A DNA stretch of 64,000 nt. Origin: JBBQWZ01 sp038210135 (GTDB lineage Bacteria > Acidobacteriota > Terriglobia > Bryobacterales > Bryobacteraceae). The notes below the pieces were generated by a model. It was not told the origin of the DNA and searched no databases. It saw nothing but the letters and a program-made list of their open reading frames with translations. Position 1 is the stretch's first letter. The number at the start of each line of letters is the position of its first letter. The stretch covers positions 62,001-126,000 of the forward strand of contig JBBQWZ010000003.1 of NCBI GenBank assembly GCA_038210135.1. Direction: 5' to 3'. A program made the translations under genes and the position numbers. Below, piece after piece: positions 24,473 to 35,895 of this stretch.

Positions 24473-25393
24473 ATGAAATACAAAATACTTTCCGCCATGT
24501 GTTTGATCGGCGCCGGCAGCGGCGCACTCTTGGGGCAGGAATTCACCCGCATTCAGCACGCGGGAAATTGGGATCCGCGCGCCATCGACGGCAATTGCGA
24601 AGTTCGCGTCTGGGTGGATAACACCGCGGAAGTCGGAATTCGAGGGGAGCGCGTATTCGTCCGCACCCTCCAGGGAGCGCCGGCCCGCGACGTCGGAACC
24701 ACCTGCAACGCACCGCTACCTCGCTCCGGATTCGCCAACATGCGCGTTCGCGCCCTCGGAAATCGTGGCGAAACGACCTTGCTTGAGCAACCCAACGAAC
24801 AGAACGGCTACACCGCCGTCATGCGCATTGAAGACCGCGCCCCCGGCGGAGCCGAATACCGTTTCCGCATCGACTGGCGCGCCGAAAACGCCGTGTACTT
24901 CCAGGATCGCGACTACGATCGCGATTGGGATCACGCCCGTTGGGATCGACGCCCGATCGAAGGTGGACGTCCGATCGTAGGTGTACGTCCGATCGACGGG
25001 GAAGGTTCCGGCCCGATGCGTACGGAACGCTCTTGGCGCACTGAACGGACCGTCCGCCGCACCATGCAAGCCAGCGCCGACGGCTGGGGACGCATTCATG
25101 CTGATCAGCGCGAAGGTCAGCGCATCAGCCGCCTCTCCGTTCGCACCGAACGTGACGACGATGCCTTCGTAACGCTCGACACCGATCGTGGCCCTATTCA
25201 GTTCGTCGGACGCGTGCAGTCGCAGGACGATCGCTCCCTAGGAATCTCTCTCCGCGAAGCCATGGGACGTCCGGCCGACGGCTACATCTCGATCCACATG
25301 GATCCGAGCGGCAATATCCAAACCGGAAGCTTAGAAGGAAACTGGGGAACCCAGCACTTCGTAGCCTCCTTCAACCGCCGCTACGGCCGCTAA
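24473..25393 (+). CDS. Secreted hypothetical protein with RPI repeats
   Basis: The 306-aa product has a signal peptide (MKYKILSAMCLIGAGSGALLGQ). The N-terminal half is a beta-rich domain ending with the acidic RDYDRDWDHARWD. Then come three tandem hexapeptides RPI(E/V/D)G(G/V/E) (bases 24950-25003), and a C-terminal region with strands (ISRLSVRTERDDDAFVTLD, GPIQFVGRVQSQDD). No known family. A strong terminator follows. Confidence 0.75.
   Translation: MKYKILSAMCLIGAGSGALLGQEFTRIQHAGNWDPRAIDGNCEVRVWVDNTAEVGIRGERVFVRTLQGAPARDVGTTCNAPLPRSGFANMRVRALGNRGETTLLEQPNEQNGYTAVMRIEDRAPGGAEYRFRIDWRAENAVYFQDRDYDRDWDHARWDRRPIEGGRPIVGVRPIDGEGSGPMRTERSWRTERTVRRTMQASADGWGRIHADQREGQRISRLSVRTERDDDAFVTLDTDRGPIQFVGRVQSQDDRSLGISLREAMGRPADGYISIHMDPSGNIQTGSLEGNWGTQHFVASFNRRYGR
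24950..25003 (+). repeat. Three tandem 18-bp coding units
   Basis: Units start at 24950, 24968 and 24986 and share CG(C/T)CCGATCG; they encode RPIEGG, RPIVGV and RPIDGE within the secreted protein. Confidence 0.8.
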
Positions 25394-25416
25394 GCCAAAG
25401 CAGGTAGCTTCAAAGC

Positions 25417-25453
25417 AAGAGGGGGGCCAGTTCGGCCCTCCTCTTTCTTTTTT
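25417..25453 (+). terminator. Rho-independent terminator
   Basis: AAGAGGGGGGCC (25417-25428) pairs with GGCCCTCCTCTT (25434-25445), with one mismatch, around a 5-nt loop, and is followed by TCTTTTTT. It is 24 bp after the stop of the RPI-repeat protein. Confidence 0.85.
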
Positions 25454-25636
25454 CACCGATCAGCCGACCACAGTATGAAATGGCTCCGTTTCGTACTGCT
25501 AACGAGCTAGGCAGCTTCGACGGGACGTCATCACGAATCCCGGCAAAGCGGCAACACGAGCCGTCACAGCGCACACGAAACGGCACCAAGTACCGCGCAG
25601 TAACCGCCACGTATTACAAGACTTCCGGAGGGCTTC

Positions 25637-25756
25637 ATGGAGAGTGCTTCACAAGAACGTCAGGAGGGGTCAGTAACGCAGTTACCAGAGGAACCGTGGG
25701 AACGCAGGCGGGTCCGTGGCAGAAACAGCAAGGCGCTAATTCTCGCCGCCGCCTGA
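25637..25756 (+). CDS. Possible 39-aa small protein
   Basis: An ATG with a good ribosome binding site (CCGGAGGG, 5 bp spacing) opens a 39-codon frame beginning MESASQERQEGSVTQL and ending KALILAAA. It overlaps the 3' end of the convergent transglycosylase gene by 21 bp. It is the only feature in the 342-bp gap 25394-25735 besides the terminator. No family is recognised; the case rests on the ribosome binding site alone. Confidence 0.25.
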   Translation: MESASQERQEGSVTQLPEEPWERRRVRGRNSKALILAAA

Positions 25757-26419
25757 ACTCGCAGCAGCTGCCGCCGAAGCTTTATTCGACTTGATGTAAT
25801 CCCGCAAAACGCGATCGACATAGGTCCGCGTCTCCGCATACGGCGGAACGCCTTTGTATTTGTCCACCGCTCCCGGACCCGCATTGTAAGCCGCTAATGC
25901 CTTGGCGACATCGCCGTCATACCGCTGTAGCAACTCCCGCAAATACCTCGCGCCGGCATCCACGTTCTGCTCCGGATTGCGCGGATCCGCATTCAGTTGC
26001 GAAGCCGTTCCGGGCATCAACTGCATAATTCCGATCGCGCCCGCTCTTGAAACCGCGTTCTGCTTATACGCGGATTCCGCCTTCGCCACGCTATGCACGA
26101 TCGCCTTCGGGAGCCCAGCTCGCACCGCCGCCTGATCCACTAATTCTCGCGGCGTCAACTGCCGCAGCACAACCGGAGCCGCCACTACAACCGGAGCGGC
26201 GACTACAACCGCAGGCGGATCCACCTCGAACTCAAAGCCTTCCACCTGGTCCGCCGCAACTTCCATCACACCTTCGAGCGTCCGCAGCCGCACATTGTCC
26301 CCGACTCGCTCGTGCGCCGTCACTTTCACGCGAAAACCCGTGGTCAGCACCGCATATTCAGCGGCATACAACGGAAATGCAGCGCACACGAATATCGCTA
26401 GAAGTACGGACAAGCGCAT
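25736..26419 (-). CDS. Lytic transglycosylase (SLT domain)
   Basis: The 227-aa product has a signal peptide (MRLSVLLAIFVCAAFPLYAA), an N-terminal beta segment and Val/Ala/Pro linker (residues 66-85), and a C-terminal SLT domain. The catalytic Glu115 lies in VAKAESAYKQNAVSRAGAIG, followed by MQLMPGTA and ALAAYNAGPGAV. These enzymes cleave the MurNAc-GlcNAc bond of peptidoglycan with anhydro-ring formation and act in the periplasm in wall remodelling. Confidence 0.93.
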   Translation of the reverse strand: MRLSVLLAIFVCAAFPLYAAEYAVLTTGFRVKVTAHERVGDNVRLRTLEGVMEVAADQVEGFEFEVDPPAVVVAAPVVVAAPVVLRQLTPRELVDQAAVRAGLPKAIVHSVAKAESAYKQNAVSRAGAIGIMQLMPGTASQLNADPRNPEQNVDAGARYLRELLQRYDGDVAKALAAYNAGPGAVDKYKGVPPYAETRTYVDRVLRDYIKSNKASAAAAASSGGGEN

Positions 26420-26541
26420 CTATACCTATTGACGCACGAAAGCATCGCTGCGTGCACAAGGATCTGGCGAACGGTATAAGTCCTTCATAAATAAAAGCGC
26501 GACCGACACAGGACCGCGAACGAAGCGCGCGTCTCTCTAAC

Positions 26542-28341
26542 TCAATCCAGCCCGAAAGCCAGCAGAACGTTGCCGCCCCGCCCGCCGAATGCGCCGTAGC
26601 CCGAATTCAGATACAGCATCCCGCCCGCCACCGTCGGAGCAGCCGCCTGAATGGACCCGCCCTTCGCCGCGATCCCATTCACCGTCTTGAATTCCTTGTT
26701 CGTGTCGAACTCCCACAGAATCGCGCCGTCCTTCGTCGAAAACGCCCGGATGCCGCCGTCGTTCGCGGCCGAGAAAACCGCACCTGGAATCACCGTGATC
26801 GCGGCCGACTGCGCCGCGTTGCAACCTCGACCCGCCGCGCACAGCAACGGCGGCGGAGGAGCCAGCCATACCCGCTGACCCGTCATCAGGTTCACCGCAT
26901 GCAGCCCGCCCGGCTTCGGCCGCGTGATGTCGGACAGCGGAAAATACGCGTTCTCGCCGTCCACCGCCGAGCCCCATTCCATGCCGCCCAACGCTCCGCC
27001 CGCGCCCACGCGGTACTCCCACAACACCGCGCCGTTGTTATCCGGATCGAGCGCGTACCCCACGCCCGATTTCTGCCCGATCACGATCGCGTCCTTGCCG
27101 TTCGGCAACTTCGCCAGCACCGCAGAATTTCCGAAATCGTAATCCGGGCCGTTCGCCTCCGGGCAATTCGGATTCGTCGATCCCGGCCGGCAGCCAATCA
27201 GAAACGTATCTTTCGGAGTCGCCTGGTGCGACCACTGAATCTTGCCTGTCGCCATGTCGAAGGCCAGCACCGCGTCGCTGGTAGGCTGATCCGGATCGCT
27301 GTAGGTGTTACCCGTTGACGCATACACAACGCCGCGCTTCGCATCGATCGTCGGAGCCGACCAGATCGCCGCGCCCGATGGCCCGTATAGCGTCGCGCCG
27401 CCGGATGACTTGCCGCGCGGCTTCGGCTCCGCGGCAATTGTGTAGGTCTTCCAGATCACCGCGCCCGTTTTCGCGTCCACAGAGGAAAGACTCCCCCGAA
27501 ACGTGCAGCACGCGTACTCCGGCCGCGCGCCTTGCGTCTCCTCATACGAAGAAACCCCAACGTACAGCCGCCCGTTGTGCAGCGTCGGAGCGCCGGTGAT
27601 TCGCGCCAGCGGATGTTCCTCGATCTTGCGCACCCACAGCTTCTCGCCGGTAGACGCATCCACCGCATACACGTTCGCGTTGGTATCCGCGAAGTACGCA
27701 ACGAAATTCTTCGACGTCCCCGCACCGATCGATACGGCGGTCCGCACGCCGCCCTGCGCCGAAAATGTCCAATAAACGCAGCCTGTTTTCGCGTCGAGCG
27801 AATACACCGTTCCGTTCTGGCTGCCAACGAATACCCGCCCGCTTGCGATGGAAGGCTGCGCCCACGCCGAATTCGCATCGGGAAAACCAATCGCCCACTT
27901 CAACTTCAGTTTCGGAATCTGCTCCACCGTCAATCCCGCTTGCTCCGTGGGTTGAAAATGCGTGTTCGCGGAATCCGGACCCCACCCGCTCCACAGCGGA
28001 CCGTTCGCCGGATTCGCAAAGGCGGGCCGCGTTTCGCAACGTCCCACGTTGCCGCCTGTCACGTCGCCGCCCAGTTTTTTCCCCGTGATGAACTCCGCCA
28101 GCGCGCGCCGCTCCCCGCCGCCCAGGCGCGAACCTTGCACGCGCATCGAGCCGTTGACCAACGCGTCGATCACCGATTCCGGCGACTTCGCTTTCATGTC
28201 GGCGACAGCGGGCGCACGCGAATTCTCTTCACCCGTATGGCAGACCGAGCACTTTTGTTTGAAAAGCGCCGCGCCATCGGGAACCGTAGGTTGCGCGTAC
28301 AGAGCGCCAACCAGAACCAGCAGCCAATTCATCATTCGCAC
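26542..28341 (-). CDS. Cytochrome c - PQQ-like beta-propeller fusion (quinoprotein dehydrogenase-like)
   Basis: The 599-aa protein has a short signal peptide (to about residue 16) and an N-terminal class I cytochrome domain with C31-SV-C34-H35. An eight-bladed PQQ-like propeller follows, with repeated W-docking blades (TKTGCVYWTFSA, DASTGEKLWVRK, DMATGKIQWSH). Such proteins resemble soluble alcohol dehydrogenases but with the haem domain at the N-terminus. A functional PQQ site cannot be confirmed by eye, although a CC pair occurs in PEYACCTFRG. Periplasmic electron-transfer role; it would need the Ccm system encoded upstream. Confidence 0.85.
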   Translation of the reverse strand: MRMMNWLLVLVGALYAQPTVPDGAALFKQKCSVCHTGEENSRAPAVADMKAKSPESVIDALVNGSMRVQGSRLGGGERRALAEFITGKKLGGDVTGGNVGRCETRPAFANPANGPLWSGWGPDSANTHFQPTEQAGLTVEQIPKLKLKWAIGFPDANSAWAQPSIASGRVFVGSQNGTVYSLDAKTGCVYWTFSAQGGVRTAVSIGAGTSKNFVAYFADTNANVYAVDASTGEKLWVRKIEEHPLARITGAPTLHNGRLYVGVSSYEETQGARPEYACCTFRGSLSSVDAKTGAVIWKTYTIAAEPKPRGKSSGGATLYGPSGAAIWSAPTIDAKRGVVYASTGNTYSDPDQPTSDAVLAFDMATGKIQWSHQATPKDTFLIGCRPGSTNPNCPEANGPDYDFGNSAVLAKLPNGKDAIVIGQKSGVGYALDPDNNGAVLWEYRVGAGGALGGMEWGSAVDGENAYFPLSDITRPKPGGLHAVNLMTGQRVWLAPPPPLLCAAGRGCNAAQSAAITVIPGAVFSAANDGGIRAFSTKDGAILWEFDTNKEFKTVNGIAAKGGSIQAAAPTVAGGMLYLNSGYGAFGGRGGNVLLAFGLD

Positions 28342-28666
28342 GTGGACGCATTATATCGACCCCACAACAGAACGCGAAGACGCTATCCAGCAGTGCGTTC
28401 AAGAACACGGCGTCAGACAGGCCCAAGTAAGTGCCCGTGACAGCCATTCTGTCGGCTCACGGAGCCGCCCAGAATCCGAGCCGCGACTACGCTGCTACGG
28501 AGGCCAACGTCAGGAGCGGACACGCGCTTTGATTTTGGAGCGACTGCCTCACAAACTCCGCCGTGAGGATGCCTCATCTTCTACCGGAAGTGCATTTTCC
28601 GCAAGCGGCAGGTTAAACTAGGTTCGATTCGGATTTGACCTTTCCAAAGCTGGGAGTTTGGTAATA
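28342..28666. other. Intergenic region between divergent genes, no gene seen
   Basis: About 325 bp separate the quinoprotein (minus) and the S41 peptidase (plus), so both promoters should be here. A short GTCAGGAGCGGAC string near 28510-28522 is reminiscent of the dispersed 24-bp repeat but too degraded to call. Plus-strand frames through it are antisense extensions of the quinoprotein gene. Confidence 0.5.
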
Positions 28667-30484
28667 ATGAAACGCCTAATCATCACAATCGCTGTATTAA
28701 CCGCCTCATCCATTTGCTGGGCGGATTTGACGCCCGAGCAAAAAGTCGCCGATTTCAATCAATTGGCGGCACTTTACGCGAAGAACTACGGGCCCTACGA
28801 ATGGAAACGAGACGTCATGGGATTCGACGCGCTCGCTTTGAAACCATGGCTGGATAAGATTAGCGCCACAAAAACAGACGTCGATTTTTGGGATCTGTGT
28901 GTCAAGTACGTCGCCTCATTGCAGGATTCTCACGATGAATACACGATCCCCAGCACCTACGACGCCTGGTTGCACTTTGACGCGGACCTGTATGACGGCA
29001 AAGTTCTGATCGACGGAATCGACCGCGCCTATCTTTCGCGCGTCGATTATCCCTTCACCACCGGCGACGAGTTGATCTCGCTCGACGGACGGCCAGTCGC
29101 CGAATTGATCAAGGAGTTCGGACCGTATTCGGTGAACGGCTCCGGCAATCCGCTTTCGCGCGACCGTCTGGCGGTCGGGACGATCACCGAACGCTACCAG
29201 CCTTGGAATCCGCGTGCCGCCTCCATCCCCGAGAAGTCGACGATCGTCGTGAAGCGGGCCGATGGCACCATCGAGAGTTACACCATCGCATGGGATGTCG
29301 TTGGAACGCCGGTGACGACGGCTGGTATCGTGCCGTCACCTCGTTCGGCGAACCGGCTAGGCGCCAATCTGGATCGAGACCGTCCGCGCAAATCCGCAAC
29401 TGCCGAGCGCCCCTACGTCGCTCACGGCGGCGAAAGCGATGCGACGCAGACGCGTACCGAAGCTTGGGGCCTTGCGCAAGCGGACGCGCTCACGGCCGAC
29501 GCTCCCGAAGCGGTGCCCGACTATATGGAGCCTCTGGCGGCGCTGGGACGCATGGACGCATTAAAAGGAGAAGGACGAGCCGGCGGGTTGAGCCCGTTTG
29601 GACGGCTGACGCCCGTCTTCAATCCTCCCGCCAGTTTCCGCCTGCGGCTCGGTTCGCGCAGCACCGACTTGTTTCTCTCGGGGACGTTCACCGTGGGAGC
29701 CAACACCATCGGTTTCATTCGCATCCCGACGTTCTCGCCGTCGAGCACGACGTTGGCGCTGCAGCAATTCGCGACGGAGATGGCCTTCTTCCAACAGAAC
29801 ACCAGCGCACTCTTGATCGACGTGATGGCGAACGGCGGTGGATCCATCTGCTATTCGCAGTCAATCGCATCGTTGATTCAGACCAACGATTTCTACGCCT
29901 CTAATCTCTATCTTCGCGCGACCGCGGGATGGCTCAGCTCGTTTGCAAGCGCCTTGCGGAACGCCAAGAGTCAGGGGGCGCCGGGTTGGGTGATCGCCCT
30001 CTACGGCGCCTACGTCAACGACCTGCAGAACGCCCTCAAGGGAAATCGCGCGTTGACGGGAGCGCTTCCGATCTGTGGGACTTCCGCGACCGCGTCCCCC
30101 ACCGCCGGCGGTTACACCAAACCGGTCTTCGTGGTGACCGACAATTACACGCTTTCGGCCGCGGAGCTATTTTCCGCCTTCTTGCAGGATTCCGGAAGAG
30201 CTACCTTCATCGGCATGCGGACCGACGGCGGCGGAGGCAATGTGGTCTCGATTGGAAACGCCACGGTGTATTCGGAAGGCGCCACGCGCATGACGCAGAG
30301 CTATGTGGTCCGCGGACGCACCGTGCAGACCCCGGGCTTCCCCGCCGCCAACACGCTCGAGAATACCGGAGTGTATCCGGATATCCTGCTCGACTATATG
30401 ACTGCCGACAACCTAGCCACCGGAGGCACGGACTTCTTCGCCAAGGTGTCGAAAGCGATCGGCGACGCGCTCTCCAAACCGTAA
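28667..30484 (+). CDS. S41 family (C-terminal processing-like) secreted peptidase
   Basis: The ATG at 28667 gives 605 aa with a signal peptide (MKRLIITIAVLTASSICWA). It has an N-terminal helical domain, a PDZ-like segment (TTGDELISLDGRPVAELIKEFG) and a C-terminal tail-protease fold. The nucleophile Ser is predicted in VVTDNYTLSAAELFSAFLQD, with a later GMRTDGGGGNV loop in place of the usual GxxTxGKG. A TTG 9 bp upstream in frame is less likely than the ATG. It probably cleaves C-terminal tails of periplasmic proteins or is an outer-membrane-associated hydrolase; the catalytic Lys is uncertain. Confidence 0.85.
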   Translation: MKRLIITIAVLTASSICWADLTPEQKVADFNQLAALYAKNYGPYEWKRDVMGFDALALKPWLDKISATKTDVDFWDLCVKYVASLQDSHDEYTIPSTYDAWLHFDADLYDGKVLIDGIDRAYLSRVDYPFTTGDELISLDGRPVAELIKEFGPYSVNGSGNPLSRDRLAVGTITERYQPWNPRAASIPEKSTIVVKRADGTIESYTIAWDVVGTPVTTAGIVPSPRSANRLGANLDRDRPRKSATAERPYVAHGGESDATQTRTEAWGLAQADALTADAPEAVPDYMEPLAALGRMDALKGEGRAGGLSPFGRLTPVFNPPASFRLRLGSRSTDLFLSGTFTVGANTIGFIRIPTFSPSSTTLALQQFATEMAFFQQNTSALLIDVMANGGGSICYSQSIASLIQTNDFYASNLYLRATAGWLSSFASALRNAKSQGAPGWVIALYGAYVNDLQNALKGNRALTGALPICGTSATASPTAGGYTKPVFVVTDNYTLSAAELFSAFLQDSGRATFIGMRTDGGGGNVVSIGNATVYSEGATRMTQSYVVRGRTVQTPGFPAANTLENTGVYPDILLDYMTADNLATGGTDFFAKVSKAIGDALSKP

Positions 30485-30496
30485 CTTGGTCGACGC

Positions 30497-30540
30497 AAAA
30501 ACAAACGCCGCCGGCGCATCGCATGCACCGGCGGCGTTTG
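30497..30540 (-). terminator. Rho-independent terminator of the small secreted protein gene
   Basis: A perfect 13-bp inverted repeat CAAACGCCGCCGG / CCGGCGGCGTTTG (30502-30514 and 30528-30540) is followed, reading the minus strand, by five T (30501-30497). It sits between two convergent genes and may also stop plus-strand transcription. Confidence 0.8.
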
Positions 30541-30574
30541 ACCATTTTCAGAATCGTTTTCGAGCTATGCTCGC

Positions 30575-30877
30575 TTAGTCGGCCTTTTCGACCTTCGTGA
30601 TCGTCAGCGTATCGCCCTTCACCGTGCCCGAGACCTTCACCTTGTTCATGATGTAGTCGAGCGCCTTGACGTTGCCCGCGACCTTGAAGACCTTGCCGTC
30701 GCCTTCGGTGACGAACACGGCGGCGGCTCCGCCCTTCAGGCACCGCTCCGCGCATTCGCGGCGTTCTTTGTCGGAACTGGCATTGCCGGCGCCGCAGGAA
30801 TCGTCGCTGAACCAACCCTTATAGTCGGCGCCAAACATCGATGCGGAAAGAGCGAGCAGAAGAAAGGTAGCTTTCAT
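30575..30877 (-). CDS. Small secreted protein with conserved-type cysteines
   Basis: The 100-aa product has a signal peptide (MKATFLLLALSASMFGA). The mature part has three cysteines (DDSCGAG, RECAERCLKGG) followed by a compact beta-domain (VFKVAGNVKALDYIMNKVKVSGTVKGDTLTITKVEKAD) that looks like an OB-fold-type periplasmic module. It resembles small acidobacterial secreted proteins of unknown function. A terminator follows. Confidence 0.8.
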   Translation of the reverse strand: MKATFLLLALSASMFGADYKGWFSDDSCGAGNASSDKERRECAERCLKGGAAAVFVTEGDGKVFKVAGNVKALDYIMNKVKVSGTVKGDTLTITKVEKAD

Positions 30878-30897
30878 GGCCTCAGTGTACCAGCAGA

Positions 30898-30965
30898 TTA
30901 GAGTAATTTTGCGAACTGCTCGACCGTTAACCCCGCATCCCGAATGATCGCGGCCACTACCGAGA
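30898..30965 (-). pseudogene. Remnant of a hicA toxin gene (C-terminus only)
   Basis: Directly after the hicB stop, a shifted frame encodes VVAAIIRDAGLTVEQFAKLL and then TAA at 30898-30900. This matches the C-terminal end typical of HicA mRNA interferases (...IIRDAGLTVEEF). The N-terminal two thirds with the catalytic His are absent, so the toxin is gone. Confidence 0.6.
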
Positions 30966-31127
30966 TCAGTTCATCTCAGCAACCGAAGCAAGATATTCGC
31001 GGATTGCGTCCTTGATATTTTCCAACGCCTCTTCTTCACTCACACCCTGCGAGTGGCAGCCCTGCAAAGCCGGGCAGGAAACGCTAAAGCCCTCGTCGGA
31101 CTGGATCAATACCACCTCGTACGTCAT
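30966..31127 (-). CDS. hicB: HicB-family antitoxin-like protein
   Basis: The ATG at 31127 overlaps the stop of the upstream gene (ATGA) and gives 53 aa. The sequence MTYEVVLIQSDEGFSVSCPA, then LQGCHSQGVSEEEALENIKDAI, is the HicB partial RNase-H-like fold (UPF0150). There is no C-terminal DNA-binding domain, as in short HicBs. HicB neutralises the HicA mRNA interferase; here only a hicA remnant follows, so this is an orphan antitoxin. Confidence 0.85.
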   Translation of the reverse strand: MTYEVVLIQSDEGFSVSCPALQGCHSQGVSEEEALENIKDAIREYLASVAEMN

Positions 31128-31531
31128 TGCGCCAAGGCAACCTTCCAAGTCCCCGTATCCACATCCTGACCGCCCGCCGTCGTTTTGTACGATCCTTCAA
31201 GCGACTTGCCTTTCAGCGTGCCCGCCGCCGCCGACGTCAGCTTGTTGCCGTCCAGGTCGAAGTCATAAGACATCTCGATCTTCGAGCCGGTCACCTTCAG
31301 CGTCGTGATCTTTCCCGGCACTTCCGTACTGTTGATTGTGAAGCCGACCGTGCCGGTGAAGCCGCCCTTGCCATCGTCCGTCAGCGTCATATGGAAATCG
31401 CCGCCACCATTGGCGCCCGTCCAAGAGCCTTTGTAATTCCCCGCGGCCAGCGCGTCGGCGGCCGGCATCAGGTTGACGAGAAGCAGCAGCGCGAACGCGC
31501 AGCGGAGCAGAATCGAAACGTGTCTGTTCAT
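31124..31531 (-). CDS. Secreted beta-rich hypothetical protein
   Basis: The 135-aa product has a signal peptide (about residues 1-30, ending DALAAG). Its mature domain is all-beta with repeated GxWTG/GTxxFxIN-type strands (NYKGSWTGANGGGDFHMTL, FTGTVGFTINSTEV, SLEGSYKTTAGGQDVDTGTW). This pattern is common in small acidobacterial secreted proteins. Its stop overlaps the hicB start. Function unknown. Confidence 0.8.
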   Translation of the reverse strand: MNRHVSILLRCAFALLLLVNLMPAADALAAGNYKGSWTGANGGGDFHMTLTDDGKGGFTGTVGFTINSTEVPGKITTLKVTGSKIEMSYDFDLDGNKLTSAAAGTLKGKSLEGSYKTTAGGQDVDTGTWKVALAQ

Positions 31532-31571
31532 CAGCTATAAGGATACGCCCGTCCGCGCCGGACGGCAGCCG

Positions 31572-32033
31572 TTACTTCTTCTCAAACAAAATCTTGACCT
31601 CCAAATCACCCTGGGGCGTCGCGATATGTACCAGGCTCTGAAACGTCTTGCCGTCCGCGGACGGCGTAATCGTCTCTTCGATTTTCATGCCGGCCACATC
31701 AACCTGAGACTTGATTCGCAGCTTTCCCGCATCCCAGGTCGCCGTACTCTTCACTTCCGCGCTCTGCGACTCGAACGTGATCTGCTTGCCGTCGGTCGTG
31801 TATTTACGCTCGGTCCGATCGAGACCGATCGCCGTTCCCTGCACGTCCTCGAACGTGATCGCCGGCTCGGCGTGCGTAATCGTACGCGTGAACGACGTCG
31901 GCGGAGGCAGCACTCCGAAGTCGCTCTTCTCAAGATTGGCTTTCCATTCGCCCGATAAATTCGGCTTGTCCGCGGCACCAGCCGCGCCCACGCTCATCAC
32001 CACCAACGCCAGTCCAGCCATCATCCTATTCAT
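31572..32033 (-). CDS. Secreted hypothetical protein
   Basis: The ATG at 32033 gives 153 aa with a signal peptide (MNRMMAGLALVVMSVGAAGAA); an in-frame start 18 bp upstream is less good. The mature sequence starts DKPNLSGEWKANLEKSDFGVLPPP, a motif seen in many acidobacterial secreted proteins, and continues as a beta-sandwich-like domain. It lies 40 bp upstream of the previous gene on the same strand. Function unknown. Confidence 0.8.
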   Translation of the reverse strand: MNRMMAGLALVVMSVGAAGAADKPNLSGEWKANLEKSDFGVLPPPTSFTRTITHAEPAITFEDVQGTAIGLDRTERKYTTDGKQITFESQSAEVKSTATWDAGKLRIKSQVDVAGMKIEETITPSADGKTFQSLVHIATPQGDLEVKILFEKK

Positions 32034-32190
32034 TTCCCAAATCCCCCACAAGGCAGTTGCCTGCTGAAAACTACGTCACTCTGAATCCGGATGTTCCCCC
32101 CAAAAATCCAAACCCCGAAATTCGCATTCCAACCACATAACCGAACCAGTCAACGAAGCGAAAATGACGTTTTGCGAGGGATCGTCAATA

Positions 32191-35778
<3,588 letters not shown>

Positions 35779-35798
35779 TCCGACTGGCCACCGGCTTG

Positions 35799-35822
35799 AA
35801 CCCCGACCGTCAGGGAGGGGAC
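35799..35822 (+). repeat. Dispersed 24-bp intergenic repeat, copy 3
   Basis: Located just after metH; matches copy 2 (54751-54774, inverted) at 21 of 24 positions, sharing GACCGT and AGGGAG. Confidence 0.45.
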
Positions 35823-35895
35823 CTGCATCGCAGCGACGAATCCGAGACACGACCACCGTGCTCGGAAGGAGAGCGCTAAAGTGGTCAACGCCCTT

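Noticed and set aside
25480..25794. Plus-strand frame of 104 codons
   Set aside because: No ribosome binding site or motif, and it overlaps the transglycosylase 3' end; a shorter frame at 25637 is kept as weak.
32034..32190. Cobalamin or SAM riboswitch before metH
   Set aside because: The leader is short and shows no B12 box or recognisable riboswitch pattern.
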